Assembly (NCBI RefSeq): GCF_002188635.1
Contig: NZ_NINX01000003.1
Coordinates: forward strand, 21,426 to 85,425
Direction of reading: 5' to 3'
DNA from: Pigmentiphaga sp. NML030171
GTDB lineage: Bacteria > Pseudomonadota > Gammaproteobacteria > Burkholderiales > Burkholderiaceae_B
Length of the DNA: 64,000 bases
Of this stretch, positions 1 through 9,290 are shown piece after piece. How positions within the stretch are numbered: the stretch's first letter is position 1; each line of letters begins with the position of its first letter. The translations under genes were made by a program, and so were the position numbers. The notes below the pieces were generated by a model. It was not told the DNA's origin, made no database searches, and was given only the letters and a program-made list of their open reading frames with translations.

Positions 1-224
1 GCCGGCCGGTGCGCCGCAGCCGGCAGGAAGATGTCCAGGCGTTCGGCCGCGCCCATGCCGTAGTGCAGGTCGCATACCGCGGCGCAGCGGTCGCGTGCCG
101 CCTCGGCCAGCTCGGCGTACTCGCGCACGCAGGCGTCGAAGTCGGGCACCGAGGCGCGGGCGTTGTACTGCACGGCGCGCTGCGCCAGGTCGGCGAACAG
201 CAGGTCAGGCTTCCTGGGAGTCAT
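1..224 (-). CDS. Alpha/beta hydrolase, kynurenine-formamidase-like (partial, N-terminal 74 aa)
   Basis: The gene runs off the left edge; only the first 74 or so residues are present, from an ATG at 224. The start reads MTPRKPDLLFADLAQRAVQY, followed by a YNARASVPDF stretch and later LHYGMGAAERLDIFLPA. This pattern (YNxRxxVPDF, then YG-x(5)-LDIFLP ahead of the oxyanion-hole strand) is typical of the arylformamidase/alpha-beta hydrolase-3 group. The catalytic Ser, Asp and His lie outside the window, so activity cannot be judged. The start overlaps the end of the GntR gene by 20 bp, so it is probably the last visible gene of the minus-strand operon. Amide, formamide or ester hydrolysis would fit the nitrilase upstream. 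Confidence 0.6.
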   Translation of the reverse strand, partial: MTPRKPDLLFADLAQRAVQYNARASVPDFDACVREYAELAEAARDRCAAVCDLHYGMGAAERLDIFLPAAAHRP

Positions 225-1002
225 GCGAGGCGATGTCCTTGAAGGGAGTGAAGCGTTCGATCAGCGCCACCGTCTTGCGGTAGTGCTCGGCCAGCAGCGC
301 GACGGCGCGCTTGCTGTCGCGCGCCAGCGCGGCATCCATCAGGTCCTGGTGCTCGCGGCCGACGTCGCGGCCCACGTCGCCCCATCCGGAGCGGCCGCGC
401 AGCGTGGGGCGCCGGTAGCGTTCGGTTTGCGTGTACATCTGCAGCGACAGCTCCATCAACCAGCGCGAGCCACAGGCCGCGATCAGCGCGCGGTGGAAAT
501 CCAGGTGGCGCTGTTCCAGCATCTCGCTGGCCTCGTCGTCGGGCGCCGGCATGTCGTGGACCCGCCGGGCAGCCAGATTGAGCGCGTGGTAGGCCGCCAC
601 CAGGCGGGTTTCCCAGACATCGTCGCCGTTCTTGAGCGACCGGCGCATGGCCTCGCAGTCGATCAGGATGCGGGTCTCGGCTGCGTCCCACATTTCCTCG
701 CGCGAGAACGGGGCGACCCGGAAGCCGCGCGAGGCGGTCGATACGACCATGCGTTCGCTCTGCAGGCGGTTCAGCGCCTCGCGGATGGGCGAGAAGCTGA
801 TGCCGTAGCGCTGTTTCAGGAACTCCAGGCGCAGGGATTGCCCAGGCTCGATGTCCCCCGAGATGAGATCGCGCCGCAGCGAGCGGTAGACCTGTTCGGC
901 CAGGGTAATCTCCTCGACCTCGCCGTCCGGCGCATCGTAAGGCACGCCGGACTCCTGTCGGGCTGCCTTCACTCGTGGTTTCAACTCGCTTCTCCTGGGC
1001 AA
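205..1002 (-). CDS. GntR-family transcriptional regulator (FCD/FadR subfamily)
   Basis: This is a 265-residue one-component repressor or activator. Residues about 35-100 form the N-terminal GntR winged helix (LAEQVYRSLRRDLISGDIEP, then SFSPIREALNRLQSERMV, the recognition helix). The all-helical C-terminal FCD domain follows, with Asp/His residues (for example HLDFHRALIAACGS) of the kind that bind metal and a small organic acid. It sits between the maleate isomerase and the formamidase-like gene on the same strand and probably controls this catabolic operon. The effector is unknown; a dicarboxylate such as maleate or an aromatic acid is plausible from context only. Confidence 0.85.
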   Translation of the reverse strand: MPRRSELKPRVKAARQESGVPYDAPDGEVEEITLAEQVYRSLRRDLISGDIEPGQSLRLEFLKQRYGISFSPIREALNRLQSERMVVSTASRGFRVAPFSREEMWDAAETRILIDCEAMRRSLKNGDDVWETRLVAAYHALNLAARRVHDMPAPDDEASEMLEQRHLDFHRALIAACGSRWLMELSLQMYTQTERYRRPTLRGRSGWGDVGRDVGREHQDLMDAALARDSKRAVALLAEHYRKTVALIERFTPFKDIASHDSQEA

Positions 1003-1029
1003 GGCCCGCCCCGCGCGGGGGCGGCGGAT

Positions 1030-1806
1030 TCAGAACTTCCCAGATAATAATTCGCCGCAGCCGGGCACGCTCGTGGACAGTCCCAGTTTGCGCATCATCT
1101 GCCACGAAGTGGCCACCGCCGCCGAGACCGTGGGGATGCCCGATTCGTCCTGCACCTTCTGGATCGAGGGCAGCGATTGCATCTGCACGCAGGCCGACAG
1201 CACCAGGGCGTCGATGTTGCCCCGGTCCAGGCGCTTGTAGATCTCGACCAGGCGCGCCGGGTCCTGGGCCGCCACCTGCAGGTTGTCCGGGATCTCCAGC
1301 GCGACGTAGTCCTTGACCTCGATGCCCTCGCTTTCGATGTATTCCACGACCAGCTTCGTGAGCGGCTTCATGTAGGGGCAGACCACCGATACGCGTTTCG
1401 CGCCCATGGCGTGCAGGCCGTCGACCAGCGCGCCGGCGCTGGTCACCACCGGCGCCGGCGCGCCGTTCTCTTCGGTGCGGCGGGTCAGGCGCTCCTCGGA
1501 CACGCGGTGGTACCCCTTGCCCATGCTCATGATGGCCACCAGGCAGGCGTAGCCCAGCACGTCCACGCGCGCGTCCGACAGCTCGATCGCGCAGCGGTCG
1601 CTGTCGTGGTCCATGGCCTCCAGCTCTTCCTTGGTCACCTTCTTCATGCGCATGCGGCTGGAATGGAAGGTGAAGCGTTCGGGCGCCACGGCTTCGCGGG
1701 CGCGGAACATGGCGGGAATCTCGGTTTCCATCGTGGTGTTGGACGACGGAACGATCTGGCCGATCTTGATGGGCGCGCCGGCGGCGCGGGTCGGAATGGC
1801 GGTCAT
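1030..1806 (-). CDS. Maleate cis-trans isomerase / Asp-Glu racemase superfamily
   Basis: 258 residues, the usual length for cofactor-free maleate isomerases, which convert maleate to fumarate. The N-terminal IGQIVPSSNTTMETEIP block is the substrate-binding signature (SSN-T). Two cysteines sit where the catalytic pair is expected: Cys88 in GYACLVA and Cys206 in LSACVQMQS. Arylmalonate decarboxylase and Asp/Glu racemases share the fold, but the PSSNTTME segment and both cysteines favour maleate isomerase. The start lies 4 bp downstream of the nitrilase stop, so they are co-transcribed. In a gentisate or nicotinate-type route this enzyme would feed fumarate into the TCA cycle. Confidence 0.75.
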   Translation of the reverse strand: MTAIPTRAAGAPIKIGQIVPSSNTTMETEIPAMFRAREAVAPERFTFHSSRMRMKKVTKEELEAMDHDSDRCAIELSDARVDVLGYACLVAIMSMGKGYHRVSEERLTRRTEENGAPAPVVTSAGALVDGLHAMGAKRVSVVCPYMKPLTKLVVEYIESEGIEVKDYVALEIPDNLQVAAQDPARLVEIYKRLDRGNIDALVLSACVQMQSLPSIQKVQDESGIPTVSAAVATSWQMMRKLGLSTSVPGCGELLSGKF

Positions 1807-1810
1807 TGGG

Positions 1811-2839
1811 TCAGGCCTCGGGGGAAGTCGGGGATGGCGGCGCGGCGTCGACGGACTGGTCCGGCAGCGGATCGGGATCGTCCAGGAACTGCGCGGGCTG
1901 CTGGGTGCGCCGGTTCACGCGCAGGTCGAATACGTCGAAACGGTTGTAGTGGCCGATGATGTCGTGCATCTGGCGCGGCTGGATGCAGCGCGACAGGTCC
2001 ACGTCGGCGTAGACGATGCCTTCGCGGTCGATCAGCGGTTCGCCGATGACGCGGCCGTCCGGGCCCAGGATGCCGGAGAACGCGCTGTTCGAGCGGCGCA
2101 GGAGGTCGCGCGTGTGCGGATGGGAGGCCGCCATGGCCTCGACGATCTCTTCCGAGATGGTGGAGCACGACACCACCGTGTAGACCTTGCCTTCGAAGCT
2201 GTGGGCGGCCGCGCGCACGCGTATGGCCTCGGCCATGTCGTAGTCGGCCGGCGCCACCGGCAGCGAGATGTAGCTGGCCACGTGCACCAGTTCGCCTTGC
2301 GCCAGCAGCGAGAAACGCGCCAGCGTGTTGGTGTTCTCGCCGCAGGCCAGCGCGCCCAGCCGGCCGATGGCCGTGTCGTGCACGCGCAGGGAGGAGCCGT
2401 CGCCATTGGCCCAGGTCAGCTTCTCGGCCCAGGTCGGCACCAGCTTGCGGTGGCGGCCCAGCAGCTTGCCGTCGGGGCCGATGGTGACCAGCGTGTTGTA
2501 GATCGTGCCCAGGCCGTGCGCGGCCCGCTCGTTCACGCCCACCACCACGTGCACCTTGCATGCCTGCGCGGCGGCGGCGATGCGCCGGATCTCGGGACCG
2601 GGGATCTCGATGGCGCTGCGGCACAGCTTCTCGAACCACGGGCTGCCCTCGATGGGCGTCATGATCCAGTTCCAGTATGGATAGCCTGCCACGAACACCT
2701 CGGGAAAGGCCACCAGCGAGGCGCCGTTGCCGGCGGCCTCCTCGATCAGCGCGCACACCTTTTCCACGGTGGCGTCGGTGTCCAGGAAGACCGGAGCGGC
2801 CTGCACGGCCGCGGCCTTGAAACGGGGGAGATTCAACAT
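1811..2839 (-). CDS. Nitrilase (carbon-nitrogen hydrolase)
   Basis: 342 residues, matching the nitrilase family. It hydrolyses a nitrile directly to carboxylic acid and ammonia, or acts on a related amide. The catalytic triad is visible: Glu47 in AFPEVF, Lys132 in HRKLVPT and Cys166 in ACGENTNTLARF. The CGENTN context is characteristic of true nitrilases rather than amidases. The C-terminal tail after about residue 310 is Pro/Asp-rich and low complexity, as often seen in nitrilases that form spirals. It sits between the ABC transporter and maleate isomerase genes on one strand, so a nitrile or amide may be the imported substrate. Confidence 0.88.
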   Translation of the reverse strand: MLNLPRFKAAAVQAAPVFLDTDATVEKVCALIEEAAGNGASLVAFPEVFVAGYPYWNWIMTPIEGSPWFEKLCRSAIEIPGPEIRRIAAAAQACKVHVVVGVNERAAHGLGTIYNTLVTIGPDGKLLGRHRKLVPTWAEKLTWANGDGSSLRVHDTAIGRLGALACGENTNTLARFSLLAQGELVHVASYISLPVAPADYDMAEAIRVRAAAHSFEGKVYTVVSCSTISEEIVEAMAASHPHTRDLLRRSNSAFSGILGPDGRVIGEPLIDREGIVYADVDLSRCIQPRQMHDIIGHYNRFDVFDLRVNRRTQQPAQFLDDPDPLPDQSVDAAPPSPTSPEA

Positions 2840-2859
2840 GATGTTCCTTGCGTCCTCGA

Positions 2860-3551
<692 letters not shown>

Positions 3552-3558
<7 letters not shown>

Positions 3559-4319
3559 GCCGCGTCTCCCAGATAGGCGCTGCGCACCTCGGGATGCTGG
3601 CGCACCTCGTCGCAGTTGCCGGTGAATATGAGCTTGCCGTAGACCAGCACGCTGATGCGGTCGGCCAGGGCGAACACCGCGTCCATGTCGTGCTCCACCA
3701 GCAGGATGCCATAACGCTCGCGCATGCCGGCCAGCAGCCGCGTCATCCGCGCCGATTCCTCGGGCCCCATGCCGGCCATGGGCTCGTCCAGCAGCAGCAG
3801 GCGCGGCTCGCGCGCCAGCGCCACCGCCAGTTCCAGCTGGCGCCGCTCGCCATGGGCCATGTCGGCCGCCGGCACGTCGGCACGGTCGGCCAGCCCCACC
3901 CGCTCCAGCCACGATTGCGCGCGCTCGGCCAGCCTGGCATCGCGCCGGGGATCGGACCAGATCGAAAAGATCGTGCGCGGCCCCACGGTCAGCGACAGCA
4001 TGACGTTCTCGATGGCCGTGTACTCCAGGCACAGCTGGGTGATCTGGAACGACCGCCCCAGGCCGCGCCGTGCCCGCTCGTAGGCCGGCATCGCCGTCAC
4101 GTCGCGCCCGGCAAGGTGGATTCGGCCCGCATCGGGCCGGATCTCGCCGCAGATCTGCGTGATCAGCGTGGATTTGCCCGCGCCGTTGGGACCGATCAGC
4201 GCGTGGATCTCGCCCGCGCGCACGGTCAGGTCCACGTTCTGCGTGGCCGCCACCGCGCCGAAGGACTTGCGCAGGCCGCGCACGTCCAGCAGGACTTCTT
4301 CCATGACCGCGCTATCCAT
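3552..4319 (-). CDS. livG: Branched-chain-type ABC transporter ATP-binding protein LivG
   Basis: 255 residues with Walker A GPNGAGKST, a signature helix of the LivG type (MAHGERRQLELA in place of LSGGQ) and Walker B LLLLDEPMAGM. The MAGMGPEE extension after Walker B is diagnostic of LivG. It forms the ATPase heterodimer with LivF at the cytoplasmic face. The start ATG at 4319 overlaps the LivM stop by 8 bp and the gene overlaps LivF at the other end, so translation is likely coupled through the transporter genes. Confidence 0.93.
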
Positions 4320-5337
4320 GGCGCTTCCCTAGCCAGTGGCCGAAGAGCCCATGCTTGCCGGCCAGCACCACCAGCACCAGGATGGGTCCCATGATGAACA
4401 TCCAGTGCTCGGTCCAGGCGGACAGCGCCTGCTCCAGGCCCAGGAACACGCCGGCGCCCGCGATAGGCCCCAGCAGCGTGCCCACGCCGCCCAGGATGAC
4501 GATGGCCATCAATTCGCCCGACTTGGTCCACGCCGCCATGTCGGGCGTGACCAGCTCGGCGTAGTTGGCCCACAGGATGCCGGCCATACCGGTGCCCACG
4601 GCCGAGATCACGAAGGCGCTGAGCCGGTACGGCATGGGCGCCACGCCCAGGTTGACCGCGCGCCGCTCGCTCTGGCGCAGCGCCTGCAGCACCATGCCGT
4701 AGCGCGAGTTGACCAGCTTCACGCAGAAGACGGTCCACAGCGCCAGCACGGCCAGGCTGAAGTAATAGAAGCTGACCGGGTCCGCCAGGTCGATGCCCGG
4801 CAGCCGGCTGCGCTGCGACATCATCAGGCCGTCGTCGCCGCCGTACACCTGCAGCGACACCAGGATGAAATACACAATCTGCCCGAAGGCCAGCGTGATC
4901 ATGATGAACTGCACCCCGCTGGTCCGCAGCGCCAGGTAGCCCACCACCCAGCCCAGCAGCGCGCAGCATGCCAGCGCGATGGGCCAGACGACCAGCGCCT
5001 GCGTGCTGCCGGCCCAGCCGAACAGCGGCCCGGCCTCTACCGCATGGAAGGTGATGATGGCCACCACGTAGCCGCCCAGGCCGAAGAACATGGCGTGGCC
5101 GAAACTGATCAGCGCGCCGTAGCCCAGCACCAGGTCCAGGCTGACCGCCGCCAGCCCGTAGATGACGAAACGCGTCATCGCGTTGATCAGATAGGGCGTA
5201 TCGGTGGCGTGCGAAGCCACCGGCACGAGGGCCAGCAGCAACAGGCCCACCCAGCCGAACACGGCCCGGCGATTCCATTGCGTGAACAGGCCCGCCGTGC
5301 CGCGCCCGGGTACCGCGATTCCACTCATCCGGATCAT
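4312..5337 (-). CDS. livM: Branched-chain-type ABC transporter permease LivM
   Basis: 341 residues with multiple hydrophobic helices. Family hallmarks are visible: LDLVLGYGALISFGHAMFFG near residues 70-90, LRTSGVQFIMITLAFGQ in the middle, and the EAA-like cytoplasmic loop ALRQSERRAVNLG. The start ATG at 5337 overlaps the LivH stop in an ATGA arrangement, which selects it over the much longer open frame running further upstream. The N-terminus is slightly extended (MIRMSGIAVPGRG) before the first membrane segment. Confidence 0.9.
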   Translation of the reverse strand: MIRMSGIAVPGRGTAGLFTQWNRRAVFGWVGLLLLALVPVASHATDTPYLINAMTRFVIYGLAAVSLDLVLGYGALISFGHAMFFGLGGYVVAIITFHAVEAGPLFGWAGSTQALVVWPIALACCALLGWVVGYLALRTSGVQFIMITLAFGQIVYFILVSLQVYGGDDGLMMSQRSRLPGIDLADPVSFYYFSLAVLALWTVFCVKLVNSRYGMVLQALRQSERRAVNLGVAPMPYRLSAFVISAVGTGMAGILWANYAELVTPDMAAWTKSGELMAIVILGGVGTLLGPIAGAGVFLGLEQALSAWTEHWMFIMGPILVLVVLAGKHGLFGHWLGKRHG

Positions 5338-6239
5338 CCCAGGAGTCCCTTCGGTCGGAAGATAAGCACCAGCGCCATCAGCACGTAGACACTGGCCGAC
5401 ACCAGCCCGGCCGCCAGCATGTCGGCCACCTCGGGCGACAGCATCGCGCCCAGCAGTTGCGGGAAATAGGCGCGGCCCAGGCTGTCCACCATGCCGACCA
5501 GCAGCGCACCGGCCATCGCCCCGCGCACCGATCCCACGCCACCGATCACGATGACCACGAAGGTGGTGATCAGCACGCGCTCGCCCATGCCGATTTCCAC
5601 CGCCAGCAGCGGCGCCGCCATCACCCCGGCCAGGCCGCACAACAGCGCACCCAGCCCGAATACCACGCTGTAGAGCTTCTGGATGTCGATGCCCAGCGCG
5701 TCCACCATCTCGCGGTCGTCGGCTCCGGCGCGCACCAGCATGCCCACGCGCGTCCGGTTGATCAGGAACCACAGCCCCAGCGCCACCAGCGCGCCCACCA
5801 CGATGAAGGCCAGGCGCATCAGCGGGTAGCGGAAGCCCGGCGCCAGCGGCACCGTGCCGTCCAGGAAGGCGGGGATCTCGACCATGGGCGGCTGGCGCCC
5901 GAAGATCATGCTGACCGCCTCGTTGGTGAACAGGATCAGCCCGAAGGTCGCCAGCACCTGGTACAGGTGGTCGCGTTTGTACAGGCGCCGGATCACCGCG
6001 AACTCCACCAGCAGCCCGTACAGCGCGGCGCCGGCCAGGGCGGCCACCACGCCGGCGGCGAACGAGTTGGTGTGCCCGAGCGCGAACGCGCCGCAATAGG
6101 CTCCGACCATGTAGAACGACCCGTGGGTCAGGTTGATGACCCCCATGATGCCGAAGATCAGGGTCAGGCCCGACGCCAGCATGAAGAGCATGGCGCCGAA
6201 CTGCAGGCCGTTCAACAGTTGTTCGAAGAGCAGGGCCAT
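5334..6239 (-). CDS. livH: Branched-chain-type ABC transporter permease LivH
   Basis: 301 residues from the ATG at 6239 (MALLFEQLLNGLQFGAMLFM). An in-frame ATG at 6254 would add five residues but lies inside the binding-protein gene. LivH markers are LTLIFGIMGVINLTHGSFYM at the first helices, the RADDREM-type cytoplasmic loop (RAGADDREMVDALGID) and VIVIGGVGSVRGA near the C-terminus. It pairs with LivM to form the membrane channel. It starts only 2 bp after the binding-protein stop. Confidence 0.92.
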   Translation of the reverse strand: MALLFEQLLNGLQFGAMLFMLASGLTLIFGIMGVINLTHGSFYMVGAYCGAFALGHTNSFAAGVVAALAGAALYGLLVEFAVIRRLYKRDHLYQVLATFGLILFTNEAVSMIFGRQPPMVEIPAFLDGTVPLAPGFRYPLMRLAFIVVGALVALGLWFLINRTRVGMLVRAGADDREMVDALGIDIQKLYSVVFGLGALLCGLAGVMAAPLLAVEIGMGERVLITTFVVIVIGGVGSVRGAMAGALLVGMVDSLGRAYFPQLLGAMLSPEVADMLAAGLVSASVYVLMALVLIFRPKGLLG

Positions 6240-6241
6240 GG

Positions 6242-7408
6242 TCAGAGCTTGCACTGGCCGGCGTAGGCGTCCTGGTCGTCGCTGACTACCTTGCGCACGA
6301 CCTTCGGCACCAACTCGTTGCCGCTGCGTTCGATCCGCATCAAGTAGTAGTCCTGGATGGGATGCTGGTTGTGGTTGAAGCGGAACTTGCCCCGCAGCGT
6401 CGGGAAGTCGCCCTTGAGCAGCGCGGCGCGGAAGGCATCGCCCTTGGAAAGGTCGCCGTTGACCGCCTTGAGCGCCGAGCCGATCAGCAGCGCCGTGTCA
6501 TAGGCCTGCATGCCGTAGTCGGTAGGCTTGCGGCCGTAGGTCTCGGTAAAGGCTTTCACGAAGGCGCGGCTTTGCGGATTGTCCATCTCGGTCGACCACA
6601 TCCCCACGGTATAGAAGCCTTCGGCCGAGGCGCCCGAGGCCGCCAGCATGCGGCCATCCATCGAGAAGGCCGGCATCAGCATCGGCACGGTCTTGTTCAG
6701 GCCCGAGTTGGCGTATTGCTTGGCGAAATTGATGCCCGCGCCGCCCGGGTGGAACTGGTAGACCGCATCCGGCGCCAGCGACCGCACGCGCGCCATTTCC
6801 ACCGAGAAGTCCGACTGGTCGAGCTTGGTATAGATCTCGGCCACCACTTCGCCCTTGTAGGTGCGCTTGAAACCGGCCAGCGCGTCGCGGCCCGCCTGGT
6901 AGTTGGGCGCCAGCAGCACCACGCGCTTGTAGCCCAGCTCGTTCGCGGCATGGCCACCCGCCGAGTGATAGGCATCGTTCTGGTACGAGGCGACAAAATA
7001 GTTCTTGTCGCACTTCTCGCCGGCAAAGGTCGAAGGGCCGGGGTTCAGGCTCACGTAATAGGCGCCGTCGCGCAGCACGCCCGGCGCCACGGCCGCCAGC
7101 ACATTCGAGAAATTCACGCCGGTGAACAGCTTGATGCCCGATTGCAGCATGCGGTCCGCGGCCTGCTTGGCATTGGCCGGCTTCAAGGCGTCGTCCTCGA
7201 CCACCAGCTCCACCGGCACGCCGCCCAGCTTGCCACCGCCCTGCTTGATCGCCAGGTTGAAGCCATCGCGCTCGTCCTCGCCGATGTAGCCGGCGGGCGT
7301 CGACAGCGTGGTGATGAAGCCGATCTTCACCGGCGCCTGGGCTTGCGCCGCGCCGGCACCCGCGAGAAGGAGCGCGCACAGTCCGCCCCGGATCATGTTC
7401 CTGACCAT
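6242..7408 (-). CDS. ABC transporter substrate-binding protein (Peripla_BP_6, HAAT family)
   Basis: 388 residues. A signal peptide is evident (MVRNMIRGG, then an Ala/Leu core ending AGAAQAQA), followed by the type I periplasmic binding fold beginning VKIGFITTLSTPAGYIGEDE. Cysteines near residue 133 and at the extreme C-terminus (YAGQCKL) may form a disulfide. It delivers substrate to the LivHMGF complex encoded directly downstream. The sequence resembles the second binding protein at 57982-59154, including the AYAG-x-CK tail, so the two systems are paralogues. The ligand cannot be read from sequence; an aromatic or nitrogen-containing acid fits the neighbours. Confidence 0.92.
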   Translation of the reverse strand: MVRNMIRGGLCALLLAGAGAAQAQAPVKIGFITTLSTPAGYIGEDERDGFNLAIKQGGGKLGGVPVELVVEDDALKPANAKQAADRMLQSGIKLFTGVNFSNVLAAVAPGVLRDGAYYVSLNPGPSTFAGEKCDKNYFVASYQNDAYHSAGGHAANELGYKRVVLLAPNYQAGRDALAGFKRTYKGEVVAEIYTKLDQSDFSVEMARVRSLAPDAVYQFHPGGAGINFAKQYANSGLNKTVPMLMPAFSMDGRMLAASGASAEGFYTVGMWSTEMDNPQSRAFVKAFTETYGRKPTDYGMQAYDTALLIGSALKAVNGDLSKGDAFRAALLKGDFPTLRGKFRFNHNQHPIQDYYLMRIERSGNELVPKVVRKVVSDDQDAYAGQCKL

Positions 7409-7472
7409 TGTTGTTCCCTATGGATGTACTGCAACAGCTGGAATGAACCCGCGCGGGCGCGGGGCTTGGACC

Positions 7473-8384
7473 CTAGACGGCCACCACCGGATGGCGCAGC
7501 GAGCCGATCTTCTCGACGTGGGCCTCGACCACGTCGCCCGGCCACAGCCACTCCTGCGGCGTGCGGCCGGCGCCCACGCCCTCGGGCGTGCCGGTGGCGA
7601 TGATGTCGCCCGCCTCCATGGTCATGGCGGCGCTGATGTCGGCGATCAGGTGCGGCACCTTGAACAGCATGTGGCGGGTGTTCGAGCTTTGCTTGGTCAC
7701 GCCGTTGACGGTCAGCGACAGGTCCAGCACGTGCGGATCGGGGATCTCGTCGGCGGTCACGATGCAGGGGCCGAAGGGACCGTAGGTGTCCTGGCCCTTG
7801 GAATAGATCCACTGCCCGGCGCGGCGGCAGTCGCGCGCGCTGATGTCGATCATCACGCTGTAGCCGAACACGTAGTCCAGCGCGTCGGCCTCGGCCACTC
7901 GGTGCGTGCGCCGCCCCATGATCACCGCTAGCTCCACCTCCCAATCGAGCTGCTGGGTGATGTTGCCGTTGTGCTCGATGGCTTCGCCCGGACCGATCAC
8001 GCTGGTGGGCGGCTTCGAGAAGATGACCGGCTTGGTGGGCAGGTCCTTCGAGGTGTCCAGCGTGCGGCTGGACTCTTCCACGTGCTCGACATAGTTCAGA
8101 CCGATGCCGAAGATGTTCTTGCGCGGCCGCGGGATGGGCGCCAGCAGGCGGGCGTTCCCGGCCGGGATCGCCGTGCCCACCGGCCACTTGCCTTCGTGGG
8201 CCTTCAACAGCTCGGTGGCCGACCGTACCGCGTCCGGACCGAGGTCGATGAAGGCCAGCATGTCGTCGGGCAGCGGCACGCCGGCCACGGCCCCCAGACG
8301 GGCCAGGTCCACCACGCGGTCGTCCACCACCGCCCCCAGGCGGGCTTGTTCGGCAACGGTGGTGCGGTAGGTCACAAGACGCAT
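7473..8384 (-). CDS. Fumarylacetoacetate-hydrolase-family protein
   Basis: 303 residues from the ATG at 8384, chosen because GGAG lies 7-10 bases upstream. FAH-fold enzymes hydrolyse or isomerise ring-cleavage products such as fumarylpyruvate, acylpyruvates or hydroxyheptadienedioate. Metal-binding residues are Glu149 and Glu151 (LDWEVELAVIMG) and Asp180 (VMIDISARD); the NYxEH motif that supplies the catalytic histidine is at about 97-101. With a gentisate-dioxygenase-like remnant just upstream, fumarylpyruvate or maleylpyruvate hydrolysis is the most natural role. It is probably now the first intact gene of the leftward operon. Confidence 0.88.
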   Translation of the reverse strand: MRLVTYRTTVAEQARLGAVVDDRVVDLARLGAVAGVPLPDDMLAFIDLGPDAVRSATELLKAHEGKWPVGTAIPAGNARLLAPIPRPRKNIFGIGLNYVEHVEESSRTLDTSKDLPTKPVIFSKPPTSVIGPGEAIEHNGNITQQLDWEVELAVIMGRRTHRVAEADALDYVFGYSVMIDISARDCRRAGQWIYSKGQDTYGPFGPCIVTADEIPDPHVLDLSLTVNGVTKQSSNTRHMLFKVPHLIADISAAMTMEAGDIIATGTPEGVGAGRTPQEWLWPGDVVEAHVEKIGSLRHPVVAV

Positions 8385-8473
8385 TTCTGTTCTCCATAGG
8401 GTCGCGCGAGGCGACAAGAATCCCGCCGCGGGCCGGACCCGCGGTGTATGACAAGCATCGAATCAGGTGGGGA

Positions 8474-9076
8474 CTAGCCGATCAGCGGTTGGTGGCCATC
8501 GTTTTCCGCCAGCGCTTCCTCGCGGTAGAGCTTGAGCGCATGCATGACCGGCAGGTCGTTGAAGCAGAACAGGCAGGCGTCGTCGCTGTCCGACGCGTTG
8601 GCGTGCTCGTGGAAAGCCCAGGACGGCACGCAGAAAATGTCGCGCTCCTGCCAGTCGTAGCGGCGGCCGTTGATGATGGAATAGCCCTTGCCCTTGGCCA
8701 CCTGGTAGAGGAAGCTGCCCGTGTGCCGGTGGGCCTTGGTCTTTTCGCCGGGCCGCAGCATCTGCATGCTGGCGCCCATGGTCGCCATGACCGGACCACC
8801 GGTGGCGGGGTTGGTGTAGTTCATCAGCACGCCGTCGTACGGGCTGCCGTCGGTGGTCGCGGCGTAGCGCCGCAAGGCCTCGTAAGTCGGTTCCCACTCG
8901 TACTTGAACAGCGGCGAATACGGCTTGTTCCAGGTCTCGCCATAGGGCCGCAGCGCCACGCCGCCCCAGGCGGCGGTGGAATCGTCCACCGGGTGGGTCA
9001 CGGCCTGATTCAGGTCCGGGTGCACGGCGTAGAAGCCGGCTTCCAGCGCGTTGACCAGCGGAATATCCAGCCCGTC
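8474..9076 (-). pseudogene. Gentisate 1,2-dioxygenase-like bicupin gene, 5'-truncated
   Basis: Only the C-terminal part, about 200 residues, of a bicupin ring-cleaving dioxygenase remains. Recognisable from DGLDIPLVNALEAGFY onward are the linker (YEWEPTYEAL), the NPATGGPVMATMG segment and the second cupin (KAHRHTGSFLYQV, WAFHEHAN). Full-length enzymes are about 350-380 residues and carry the catalytic Fe(II) in the N-terminal cupin, which is absent. Upstream of codon DG at about 9076 the frame continues as meaningless sequence antisense to another gene fragment. The stop at 8474 is intact. The product is probably inactive, so the FAH, maleate isomerase and transporter operon has lost its ring-opening enzyme here. 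Confidence 0.72.
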
Positions 9077-9290
9077 CCTGGAGCGCCTGGTCGCGGGCGA
9101 TGCCGAGGCGCTGCTCCGGCATGCCGAAGAACACGTCCACGAAGCGGGTAACGGCGCGGAAGAGATCCGCACCTGGCTGGTCGCGGACGGCGCCGCCGGC
9201 GCGCCCTTCCGGCCGCTCTATTACAAGGCCGTCGCCGGCTGGTACACGGGCATAGGGCTGGGCACCTGGGACATGGATGCCGCGCGATGA
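9077..9290 (+). pseudogene. 3' fragment of an unidentified gene (about 70 codons)
   Basis: An open plus-strand frame ends at the TGA at 9288-9290. Its good codon bias and protein-like sequence run LERLVAGDAEALLRHAEEHV, then RTWLVADG, FRPLYYKAVAGWYTGIGLGT, ending WDMDAAR. No plausible start exists: the frame runs back into the antisense of the dioxygenase remnant, and only a TTG at 9051 precedes it. The stop overlaps the ATG of the next hydrolase gene (ATGA), so this was once the upstream partner in an operon. The family is uncertain; the C-terminus of a small dehydrogenase subunit is one possibility, but I cannot support it. Confidence 0.5.

Noticed and set aside
1006..1024. GC-rich dyad between the GntR and maleate isomerase genes
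   Set aside because: It is short, imperfect and lacks a T-run. It sits inside an apparent operon, so a terminator is unlikely.
8426..8444. CCGCGGG-N5-CCCGCGG hairpin between the dioxygenase remnant and FAH gene
   Set aside because: The stem is convincing but no T-tract follows on the minus strand, and GC-rich dyads of this size are common here. It is not listed as a terminator.
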